From Meghimatium bilineatum (Eukaryota > Mollusca > Gastropoda > Stylommatophora > Philomycidae): a DNA stretch of 64,000 nucleotides. Shown piece after piece: positions 21,168 to 32,600 of this stretch (the first letter of the stretch is position 1; every line of letters begins with the position of its first letter). The position numbers and the translations under genes were made by a program. The notes beneath the pieces were generated by a model. The model worked only from the letters and a program-made list of their open reading frames with translations, was not told where the DNA came from and searched no databases. The stretch spans positions 16,940,264-17,004,263 of the forward strand of contig CM067317.1 of the NCBI GenBank assembly GCA_034231615.1, written 5' to 3'.

Positions 21168-21845
21168 ATATGTAGAAACTGAAACAGATCAACGTCATGA
21201 CTACATTCTTAGAAAATGTTCGCATATATTCTATTTTTATTTTTTTTCTTGTTTTATTCTCGACCGGGAAACGCCGTGTTTACCTATATGTATATATACG
21301 CCCTTGGAGTTGCTTATTCTAGTTGTAATTGTGCTAGCTGTCTAAGGAACCAGTTTGTCAAGTTTTCACCAGTATAGTTCAATCACATGTTATAACAAAT
21401 ACTCATGATAGTGTAAGGAACACACAGCAGTATTTGTTTATAGCCACCTGTTATTGTGAGGTAGAAATTCCATAGCATTTTCTTGTATCTAGTGTCTTTG
21501 GATATATGTTTGGATATTGGTTATTATTTTACTACACTGCGATCATGATGTTGCCAAAGTAAACTGTATATGCTTGTAAACGTTGGACAACGCACGAGAA
21601 TGATATACGGTTCTTAAAATCGCAATTATTAAGAGTGAAATGATGGAATAGATGAAAAAACTGGTAGTCTAGGTCAGCGGTTCTTAAACTTTTGTCTGCG
21701 GTCTGTGTATTCTACATATTTTTGAATATGTAGAAACTGAAACAGATCAACGTCATCACTACATTCTTAGAAAATTGTTCGCATATATTCTATTTTGATT
21801 TTTTTTAGTTAGCGGTTCTTAAACTGTTGTCTGCGGTCCTGTGTG
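21168..21845. repeat. Pair of about 80-bp direct repeats plus a second short pair
   Basis: ATATGTAGAAACTGAAACAG and the next 60 bases occur at about 21168-21248 and 21726-21806 with very few changes. CGGTTCTTAAACT and GTCTGCGGTC occur at about 21680-21702 and 21817-21839. This is either a local duplication or two copies of one decayed hAT-like repeat, since GCGGTTCTTAAACT resembles hAT ends. Confidence 0.65.
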
Positions 21846-21908
21846 ATCGATAGTTCCTGAGAGGTCCAATCGATAATAAGTGAGGCTGTTGTAAAACTGT
21901 ATAACAAT

Positions 21909-22110
21909 CTATCTATCTATAAACCCGTGACCCGTCAGGGTCGTAAGGGTACCATATTGGATGCATTAACACACAGAGTCCTCCAATATATATTTCCGGA
22001 TGCGGACGAGTGAGGAAAAATATTATCCTATCCATTACATGATGTTGTCTGTCCATGCTGTTATTTGACTTCCTTTGCTTCTTCCACCTTTGACGGTTCC
22101 CTACAGTATT
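21909..22110 (-). mobile_element. Dispersed repeat family F, copy 1
   Basis: ATCTATCTATAAACCC, then GTCAGGGTCGTAAGGGTACC, CACAGAGTCCTCCA and GATGTTGTCTGTCCATG. These match 48421-48590. The (ATCT)n edge would be a (GATA)n tail on the minus strand, as in a retroposed element. Confidence 0.65.
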
Positions 22111-23205
22111 ATTTTTGATGGGGAACTATTTCGGCATACATGTCAAAACCATGTAAGTTTTCGTCGTTTACTATTGAAATCTATGGTTCTTGTGAACATG
22201 TATGCATCTATATTATATTCTTACGAACATAGTTGTCTTACCCTCTCTATATGAGATTCGTAAAATTTGTCCAACGGAATCAAACCAAAATATAGCAATT
22301 TCAACGGGCGTACCTGTCTCTATCGTCTGTGGTGCACGATTTTATGGTACTGATCTGAATGTTACGGGCACCACGATGACCCGCACCATTGAAATGTATC
22401 GCGTTCAAAAACAAGAGTAGGCGTTCTGTGATTAATGACATGAGGATGTTGGAAAAAGTGGTCACTTTGTCTTAATACAGATCGCTCATTTATTTAAATT
22501 CGGGTAGTGCGGCCTTTGTTGTAATGTCGTTTATTTTGGTTTCAGACATAATTGTTTATTTCGTTCTCATTCCCCATATTTTTTAATACACGTATCTATG
22601 ACAATACTTGTGTAAACGTTCGTCATTGTTACCTTTTATGTCTCTGCTGTTAATTGTCTGCTGTTTAATGATGTTGTGATAGTGCCTTATTCAACGTGTT
22701 ATAATTTTTTCACTGTCCTGTATTTTCTTGAAAAAGACATTAAGGTTAAAAAGCTGTACCGTACAGTTATAAGTATTTTTTCATACCCGTACCCTATAGT
22801 ATGATAGCCTCTACTTTCAGTGTAAAGCTGATTGGCCCTGTGTTTTACGTAATACTATTGAGTAGTACAAGGGATCCTCTCATGGGGTCCTTGTATTTAC
22901 TATTGAGTAGTTCAATGGATCCTCTCATGGGGGTCCACAATGACTTGAATAAATAGTATGAGCCTTTAAATTAATAATTAAAAACAGCAATTGACAGATA
23001 TAAAATAGAAAGACGAAAACGAGAATAAATACGGAACAAGTTCTTTATTTTAGATAGCCTTCAGACAGATAAATGCTGAAATCACATAGGCACTGGTGAA
23101 TATTAAAGTAGGTAACGTTGGTGCGTGACATCAAGGTAGGGGATTCGTGACTGAACAAAATATTTAAACACGTTAGAGAAAACAAACAGTTTAGGAATCG
23201 TTGGT
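22111..23205. other. No gene recognised
   Basis: A 25-base block around GATCCTCTCATGGGG is repeated at 22866-22890 and 22915-22940. Otherwise unassigned. Confidence 0.45.
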
Positions 23206-23211
23206 CAATAT

Positions 23212-24193
23212 CATTGGTTCTCAAAACGATTTCTCTGGGGCCCATTTTCACACGGAATTTTTGTGTGTCCAAGCCCCAAGGACATAAAAGAGTTCTTCAA
23301 GTTTTTTCCCGAGGACCTTCTTTATTATTTGAAATGTTGTCTAACGCATTTGTATATTTGTGGTAAAGCGCATTTGTCAGTAACATTAATCTTATTACAG
23401 ACCAACATTGAATAATTACAGATAGCGACCTTTCTGTAGCTCTCTCCGGAAATCAAGCGAGTCCGTGTCCCAGTCTCATTTATCAATGGGTTTTTTTCGG
23501 TGTGACCACCAGCAAGATAGGTTGGACCACCATGAAGACCATATGGTTTGTATTGCGAATCATGCAAATAAAGTTACAACATTTGCATTCATACTGAATC
23601 TGGATTTTTCAGTGGACGAAAATGTAGGGTCGTGGGAAGATGGTGGGAGCGAGAAACATTTTCAGGAATACTGAACACATCAAATTGCACAGAAATATTT
23701 AAAGTAAATACTAATTACTTTAGTTAACAATAAGACAAGATGTACCTGAAATTTAAGGTACAATTATATTGATATTAATAGAACTCAGAAATTTAAGGTA
23801 CAATTATGTTGATATTAATAGAACTCAGAAATTTAAGGTACAATTATGTTGATATTAATAGAACTATATCTTAAGTTTAACGGAACTAGGATCTAAATTT
23901 TAAATATAGATCTATTCCCATCTAAATTTTCGTAATATTTTTGGTGACCTTTAATTTTGGTTAACCATTAATGTTTTATACCCGAAATGTTGCTTACCTT
24001 CTAATACTTATATCGTGCTCTCATTTCATAGAAAGGGTATTAACCTTCTCTATGAGCTTACGAAGAAATGAACCTTTTAGGTAAACATTCCCCTCTTTTA
24101 CCGAAGATGTATTACGGCCCTGGTTGTCGGTTTGGTCTATAAAATCTTAACCAAAGGAATCAGTGGCAGGATATAGTTTGAGAAACGCTATAC
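23212..24193. mobile_element. Possible decayed hAT-like element
   Basis: CATTGGTTCTCAAAACG at the left and GTTTGAGAAACGCTATA at the right form an imperfect inverted pair, and GGGGCCCATTTTC inside is typical of such elements. There is no clear target duplication and no transposase. Confidence 0.3.
23740..23875. repeat. Minisatellite, unit about 40 bp, three copies
   Basis: The unit starts AGAAATTTAAGGTACAATTA and ends GATATTAATAGAACTC. Confidence 0.9.
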
Positions 24194-24427
24194 TAAATGA
24201 AGATACATTTATTCAGATTGATAATATAATGAGAAATGTCTACAGATTCTAATTATTAGCAGATAATGTAGAAATTAAGGTCATGGAAAGACAGAGCTCG
24301 AAGTTAAATATATAACAGTTGACAGTTCCAAGGGTGATGCTGCTGTGCTGGGTATGTGCTTCGTAGTGCAAGGTGATGAGAAGAGGCTAGGCTTAATTAA
24401 TTAGAGCAGTCATGGATATACTAGTAC

Positions 24428-24690
24428 AGTAAAGTTAACCCATAGCATTTATTAACGCCGTAGGGGTGTGAGATGTTAGCGAACTCACATCTCAGTGGCT
24501 TTGCTATATGAGGGCGGTAGCCATCTCCTCTCCCTCAGTTTTTATGTCCCAAATTAATCCGGTAACAATAAACTCTGGGTGGATCCGGGAGATGTTGCAA
24601 TCTGAAATACATTTCCGCCTCAACTGGGGAATTAACGCAAGACCACACATATGCAAAGCCAGTGCGCTAACCTCTGCGCTACGCTGCCTC
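24428..24690 (-). mobile_element. tRNA-headed SINE, family C, copy 2
   Basis: It matches 14620-14894 throughout (AACCCATAGCATTTATTAA, GAGGGCGGTAGCCATCTCCT). The minus-strand head GCGTAGCGCAGAGGTTAGCG is intact; the B box is weaker. Confidence 0.8.
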
Positions 24691-26990
24691 GAATACAAAA
24701 CGATGAAAAGGATGCTGAAAATACAATGTACATGTTCAAAGAATGCTAGAAATAACCAGGGGGAAAGGGGAGAAAGTGCGTCTTCACTGGAAAGACCAGA
24801 AGAAATAGTTAACAACTGACTGGGACACTGAACGTATATAGTTTTAAATGACTGAAGAAATGGAAAGAAAAGATTTTATGGGAATGCCCCTTGTGCAGAA
24901 TGCTGCTGATTCCTAATCAAGAATTAAATCGTGGTATTTAATTTTGCCAAGAGTTAGATTATGTGAAGTCATGGGTGGTTATAGAACACTTACGAGTACT
25001 TTAAGTATCAGAATGGGGAAGGAGGCCACTGCTGCCACTTCCAGTAGTTCTATCAGACTCCACTTATAATATCAAGCGTCATTACAAACTCGAATTACTA
25101 TGTTACAGGTGTTTGACTCTTAATTGTTCTTTGAGATTCCACATACTGGTCAAGCGTGGTTAAATATCAGCGGTTCTTTGAGAATCCACTTATTAGATCA
25201 AGTATGTTTGGCTCTTGGTGGTTCTTTGAGAACTTAATTTCTAAGGAACGTGCGTTTGACTCTCAGTCCATGAATCAAAAGTCAAAATGATCTGGCTTTT
25301 TAATATGAGTAGATGAACGTTAAAATTGCCTCCTGTCTTTTTGGGGCTGACAAATACGCCGCGTACATGCTGGTGTATGGTATAATGAAAGAGCATAATG
25401 AAGGGTGTAAGTGGTGCCTAAAAATTCAACCATAGCTGAAAAGCGACATCCTTCACACTTTAATGGTTCTATTTCTTGTTACATTACGAGCAATATATCC
25501 AGACTAAGATATGAAACGTAAAACAGTATTGGATACAATTCCATAAGTGATATTTACTGTAAAAATTGCTTGCCTAATATAATACAAAATTATTACTTGT
25601 ACAGTTGCACATTATATGTACAAGTAGTGATGTGTTACAAGTATAAGTACTCATAAAATATTAATAAGATAATAGAAAAAATAAAAGTAATAAATAAAGG
25701 GAATAATTGACAAGCAATGTTTCTGTCCAGAGATGAATTTTCTCAGAAGCAAATACAATACAGAAGAAATATATAATAAATAAAATATACTAATAAGAAC
25801 ATGGAAACAGTTTAAACGAATTTCTTGTACAAATTAGTTTTAAAAAATTAAACGATGTGAAAACTTGTGATAAACGGGGATACTAATTATGTAAACAGCA
25901 TGACGAAATTAGAAAGTGTGTATCATAAAGAAATAATAACAGTAATTAATAGAAGAAAGCGCACATTTTTTAAAATAACAAAATGTACAAATTAAACGCA
26001 GCAACCACATAGGAATAAGTGACAGTAAATATGACAATTACAATAAACTAAACTCACAGTCCCAAATGAAAATACGTCCACATAAACATATAAATAATGA
26101 ACAAATATACAAATAAATAAACATATAACCTTGTATGATAGACGGTCTCATAGTATGACGCAGTGAAGAGCGTCCAACGATGAATTAGTGAATTAGATCA
26201 ATTTATTAATCGACCTTTGATGGACAGGCGATGTCGGTCACAAAAAGAACAAGGTACCAACCCAGTGATAGAAATGTCACTACAGCAAAGATATGTCAAC
26301 GAGAGAATCAACAAGATTAGAGATATAGCACAAAAATGTTCAGTAAACCTGTCAGCTAAGCTTCTATCGTTTTCATCAAATGTATTTTATATCAAATCGT
26401 TTACGTATAATGCATAAAATAATGCTACGGAATAGATAATGTCGCGAATCGTGTATATAAAATTGTGACTACGAACAATTTAACCCCTTGCAGACAAGTT
26501 ATACAATATTGAGTGCACGGAAAAGTGAGAGAAAGCCCACTAGTCATTTTTACATGGCGTGAAAGATAATAATTATGATTAGAAAGGTTTCCATCTCTGT
26601 GGAATGCAATTTGAGAGAAAAGGGAAAGACAGAAATGGTAAATACATCGTTTTGGGAAAAACTTAAAACATACACAAAAGTCAATTATCCGTATTCTATA
26701 TTATTTAAATTTCTTTTACTGTCTTTATTATAATATTATGATTATTTACTTGTAACTCATCACTACTCGTGCATAAAATAGTATTTTTCTTGTCTGTGTT
26801 ACTGTAGCTCATTTCTGATTGTCGTATCTCCTTTGGCATTCTGAAAATTATATCGCGTTTCACCTCCATCATCAAAGATATGAAAGTCGATTTTAACACA
26901 AGTAATAGCATGAAAGATCTAACAATGGTGTTTTGTCATTTACATAGCATGTTATTTTTTTTCAGCGACAGTTATGTTATGTTATTTTAA
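24691..26990. other. Intergenic, AT-rich; weak repeats at 25040-25270
   Basis: Bases 25040-25270 hold three or four decayed units around GGTTCTTTGAGAATCCACTT. GGGAATGCCCCTTGTGCAGA at 24879 matches a dispersed repeat seen at 36288 and 48131. The final part is the likely 3' UTR and downstream region of the LHFPL-like gene. Confidence 0.45.
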
Positions 26991-26998
26991 AGCCCATT

Positions 26999-27156
26999 TC
27001 AGAGTTGGAATCCAGTTCTTGACCTCGGCCTGTCTGATATTCTGTAGTAAGGTTCGTTATATCCATCTATGGCTCCATTGACAGGAACTGCTAGTATCTC
27101 TGGCTGAATAGGCATAGACTTCTTAGATATTGTCTCAGAGTAACCGTTGATCTCGG
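26999..27156 (-). CDS. LHFPL3/4-like: LHFPL-like gene, terminal coding exon 3
   Basis: A poly-pyrimidine tract and acceptor (TTTTTTTTTTACAG) end at 27157. The phase then demands that CC pair with the T left by exon 2, and the frame stays open for 51 codons to TGA at 27001-26999. It encodes a hydrophilic C-terminal tail (EINGYSETISKK... ending TGFQL) with several S, T and Y residues. The support is positional: right strand, perfect splice signal, right phase and a sensible stop. I recall no homologue for this tail. A possible AATAAA lies on the minus strand near 26725-26730. Confidence 0.75.
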
Positions 27157-29612
27157 CTGTAAAAAAAAAAGAAGAAAATTGTATTTATTAATTTATTGCT
27201 TATACATTTATATTTAAATTTAATAACACATAAATATTAAGAATTCTCATTATTTTGCACTGATTCTCACAGTGGAATTTTGCACTGATTCTCACATTGG
27301 AATTTTGCACTGATTCTCACAGTGGAATTTTGCACTGATTTTCAAACGCAGTTGCCCAGGTGAAAGTACATTATTTTTTAGGCACAAAATAACACAGACT
27401 AAATACAATTTCAGGATGTTCGTATACGAAATATGGGAAAGTAATGATAAATCTCACAGTGATGATACATTATTCTTATCGTGATGTTGATCATCGATAT
27501 AATCGCTTCCAAACGGGACGTCCGAGTCTGCCTAATGTCGCCGATACTTGTACCTAATTTGCAAGATCTTATGCTAGCAAATGTCAAAACCGCTTTAAGA
27601 TACTAGTACATATATCCCACTATGGAGGAACACAAAATACACGATTAGTGGACAATCTCAGAAATAATAGTAAAAATTCAAACAGATCTTCAAAAAAATT
27701 CCCTTGTGGACAAGCCATCTGTACATCGTGTTTGAACCCACAGCCTCACGAACACAGGCCTTTGCGTGACTTTACCTGTTGCTCTCGACTGTACACCCCT
27801 TCTAACTTATTTAATTAATTTGAGCCCCGTTCGTTAAGTTTTTGATTATTCTTGGACATTTAGTTGGTTGCTATTTACATACTTGGAGTCGCATGTCAAA
27901 AATAGAAAAGGCCAAATAGATGTCACGTAAATTGGAGACTAGTTTATGATTACGTTTTATCCAACAGGTCTCCTATACTGCCGAATTCGCGCTTCACTGC
28001 GGTAATCCTCTACTTTGATTCAATCACAATATAAATATACACTAAAATAAAACATCACTGGAGAATATATAACATCACTGGAGAATATATAACATCATTG
28101 GAGAATATATAACATCACTGGAGAATATATAACATCACTGGAGAATATATAACATCATTGGAGAATATATAACATCATTGGAGAATATATAACATCATTG
28201 GAGAATATATAATATTATTGGAGAAATACACAATAGATGTAGTAAAGCATATCAAGCCCTAGGAAAAATGACACCAATCTTCAGAAACAAAAATATAGAT
28301 TTAAACACCAAAATAACACTATTCAAAACGATTATTATGCCAGCCCTCTGCTACCAATGTCAAACATGGACAACGACAGCACAAGAAAAACGTAAACTTT
28401 TTACAGCTGAAATGGCATGCTTACGCAAAATAAGAGACGGGGTGAGGAATGAGGACATTAGACAAAAAACCGGCACCACCACAATCTTAGATTAAGAAAC
28501 AACAGATCAAATGGTTTGCACGCATCAGCAGACTACCATCAGACAGCATACCACAGCAAGCTATACTACACAGATACAGTGAAGTCAGACCTAGAGCCAG
28601 ACCACGAAAACGATGAACCACCGAGATAAAAGAGGCGACAAATTCTCAAATATACTCAGCACACAGGAGTGTCGCCCGACCACGAAAACGATGAACCACC
28701 GAAATAAAAGACGCGAAAAATTCTCAAATATACTCAGCACACATGAGTGTCGTCTCTAGAAAACTCTTCTACCCCTGAAACTGTAAGGCAACAAAAGTTT
28801 TAGCGATTAGATAGATAGATAGATAGATAGATAATACATGGATGTTAATCCGTCGTAAGTTGATAAAATCGAATTATTGCTTTCTATTTCCAGGAAACAA
28901 ATATGGCCTCAAGAGACAGATCTGAAGGTGAAGCTGTGGGGCAACCGTGAGGACCTCCTGCTGACGACTTAATTCATGGAGGCGGCTCACCTTCCTGTAT
29001 AGACTTATGAGCATAGGAAACTGATCGCAGAAGAAGAAGATTTCCAGGAATATCAGTGGGAGGACACAACATAAATAATTTGAGATATGCTGATGGCACT
29101 GTTTTAATTGCAAAAAGTGGGGAAGACCTTCAAGAATTAATTAATGTTGTAGTCACAGAAAGAAAGAGAAAGTCCTCTTCCTAAATATAAAGAAAACAGA
29201 AGTAATCGTTATTTCAAAGAAACAGAATACTACACCTTGCAAGATCAAAATGAATGATATAGTTTTAAATCAGGTCCACCTATTCAAATATTTAGGCACA
29301 ACGATTACAGCAGATGAAAAAAGTTCAACAGAAATAAGAAGCAGAATAGGGCAGGCAAAAACAACATTCAGAAAAAGGAAAAATATATTGTATAATAAGA
29401 CTTGGAGTTATGGCTTGGAAATTTGAAATATGGAGTGTTACTGGAGGGGATGATAGAAGGCAACAGGGGCAAAGGCCGACCAAGACGCCGTTGGACAAAA
29501 GACATTCAAGAATGTCTGCACATGTCACTTAAAATGAAGGGCAACTTGCTAAAGACCGCGGAGAATTCAAGAGATCAATAGGAAAGACTACGTTCTGAAA
29601 AGAATATGTCAC

Positions 29613-29658
<46 letters not shown>

Positions 29659-32600
29659 TAATATGACTTTGTCATTAGAGGTGAGAAAGAGAGTTCTGTA
29701 GTGCAATATTAACTCCTATATTAATGTATGGGTGTGAATCTTGGACAATAAACAAACTGGAAAGTTAGAAATTAGAGGCAATAGAGTTGTGGTTCTATAG
29801 AAGAATGCTGAGAATACCATGGACTGCCAGAAAAAAACTAATGTGGAGGTGTTGAAGGAGTCAAATGCGAAACAGACCTTAATCAATAATATAAGAAAAA
29901 GACAATCTTCAATTTTTAGCCACTTCATGAGACAGGAAGGCTTGGAGAACATAGTCACAACAAGCAAGATTGAAGGCAACAGAGACAGAGGGCGACAACG
30001 TGAGAAAATATTAGACAGTTTGTCAACCTGGCAGGGCAGGGAAACAACAGCGAGCATGATACATAATACTGGAGACAGAGAGCTGTGGTGAGCAATGATC
30101 GCCTACTCCAGCCGGCATGGCACCTGATGATGATGATTTCCAGATGCTTATTAGGTGGTTAAATGTACTGGACGCGAAATCAATTCTAGTAGAAATATAT
30201 TTTATTGTATCTCCATATTGTGTAAAAAATTTTAATTATTTTTTTTGGGGGGGGGGGGGGGGTCTAGGTAGGACAAGTTATCAACACTTCTTCTTCTTCT
30301 TCTTCTTTAGTGTTCATTCTCACACTCCTACTAGAACTCTCTTGTATCAGGATAATGGTCTTGCTAGATTTCCAGCAGGCTGTAGTCCAGAGAACAGAAA
30401 CGCTTTGTGTCGTTGTTGTATGTGCGCCAATTGGAACATATCCGTCTTCGGCAGGATCAATTTTTTTTTAATTTCTTCTCTAATGCGAGTGACATTAAAA
30501 AAATTTTCATTGAATAATATATACTGTATTGTAGAATATATAATAAAGCATAATCGTCTGTGTCCTACCGACCGTCGCGAGCGTTAACTCTCAAGTACGC
30601 ATGTCTGGAGAATTCATTATTTCTGTAAAACAGACTACTTGTATTCACATAAGATGTCATATTCGATTATGTGTCTACTTTTAAACCGACTGAACCATGA
30701 TAACTCAGTAGTTAGAACACTGGTATTCTCAACCAGTTATCCTAGATTCCATTTCTATCATATGTGGAAACACTATTTGTTCACCAATATCTTCTACGAG
30801 GATTCTGCACTTGTATCCCTTATTGCTGTAGGGAGGTTTCATATTTAGAAAATTTAAACCTTTAGCAGTTTGCACTGGTTTGAGAATTGCCTCGTACTTA
30901 ATTAGAGTGATGATGAAATAAGAGAAATCCACTCAACCAATAGTTCCAATAACAATGAGAAAAAGAAGGTATTAATCTGATATATGTTCTGAAGGAACCA
31001 AAGAATTGCAAGACAGTTTCCAGATTGGAAGCAATAAGAAAAAGAATACGATGTCTATCAAACGACTGAAAATAACACATACAAGCCAAGTAAAATAAAA
31101 AAGGATCGATTGAACGGACCTAGTTCAGATCCCCTCTATTGTCATCTGATTTCTTTTCTACAATATATAGGATTTGATTATCTCGCTGAAATTAAGAAAA
31201 TTGCTGAAAACCGAGACTCATGCCGAGATACACTACAAACACTAAATGGTATATGAGAATAAATTAATGAAAGAATGGATAGATGGATTGGTGCGAAAAT
31301 AAAGTAACTCACATCTTGTGGCTGTGCTTCTTTGAGAACCGTTTCCAAACTTCGCTCGCTTTGCTGCCAAGAAAAAAGCAAGAACAGCCAAAAAAGTTGC
31401 GTCAAATATTCCTATAATTGCTAGAATATATGCCCAACGAATGCCACATTCTCCAAGTTTATACTGCCCCGCGTCGGTACCACAGATTGACACAATCTCT
31501 GGATCATCCCATCCTGCTGGGTATATTATACAGGCCAGAAGCATGAACACAGCTGGGGACGTGACAGAATACACAAAACAATTTAGTGCATGTACGATTT
31601 AGTTCTACTCTAATTAAAAACGTACATATTTGGTCCGTATAGTTTATATAGATATCATTAACTATATATGTATAATAAGAGGGATCACAGTTACACAACA
31701 TGAAACAATTAGACGTACACAAATTAAATGGTGTGATTTAGAGAATAAAAAGGTAGCTCTTATGGAGGAATGCTCCTATCAACCGTGGACACAATTCCAA
31801 TTGGTTATATCATAATAGTAAATAAAGATAGTGACATGTGAGATGAAATGCTTGAGGAAAGCCGCAGGAGTCAACAGGTTCGATAGATTATGAAATGAAG
31901 ATATCAGGGAAAGAATAGGTATAATACCTTGTACAGATTACATAGAGAGAGAACAGATCAAGTGGTTTGGCCACATTATGAGAATGCATCACGAAAAGTT
32001 GCCCGTACAGGAATATAACCAAATGAGATCAGGGTGCAAAACCAGAGGAAGACCACGGAAAAGATGGATATAAAACGTCAGGGATATCCTGAACAAATTC
32101 GGTCATAGCACAGCCGAGGTCACACATCTGGCTTTAGAACGCAAGCTCGAGCTCCAATCACTGCTACGCTTAACGGCAAGAGTGGATAACAAACCACCTG
32201 GGGAAAGACAATAGACAATAGTAACCATAAAAATAATGGAAGTCTTAGTTTGATCATGACCTCTGTGTATTATACAAAACATTGGTAGCTTATCATGTTC
32301 AGGATGTAGCTATCAGCCCAGCAATTTTTGGCCGTAGTGATTTTCTGGGCAATATAAATGTATCAGTAGTTTGTCATTGCTTTCCGTATACACAATTGCC
32401 TTCTGTGGAAATTGAACCCGGTACCGTCACAGACGTATGTACCACAACGTCACAGATCCAGATAATGGTATATAACCGAAGAAAATTAATGATAAATTGT
32501 TATTTCTAAACTGAACACAAAAAAGTAACACGACAGGACACAGACAAATCAAAGCAATATCTACAGAAAGGAATTGAAGCTAATAACTCCTAATTATCAT

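Noticed and set aside
31178-31405. Alternative frame over the end of LHFPL-like exon 2
   Set aside because: Only the frame ending AGAT|GTGAGT in phase 1 joins both neighbouring exons. The alternative lacks helix 4 continuity.
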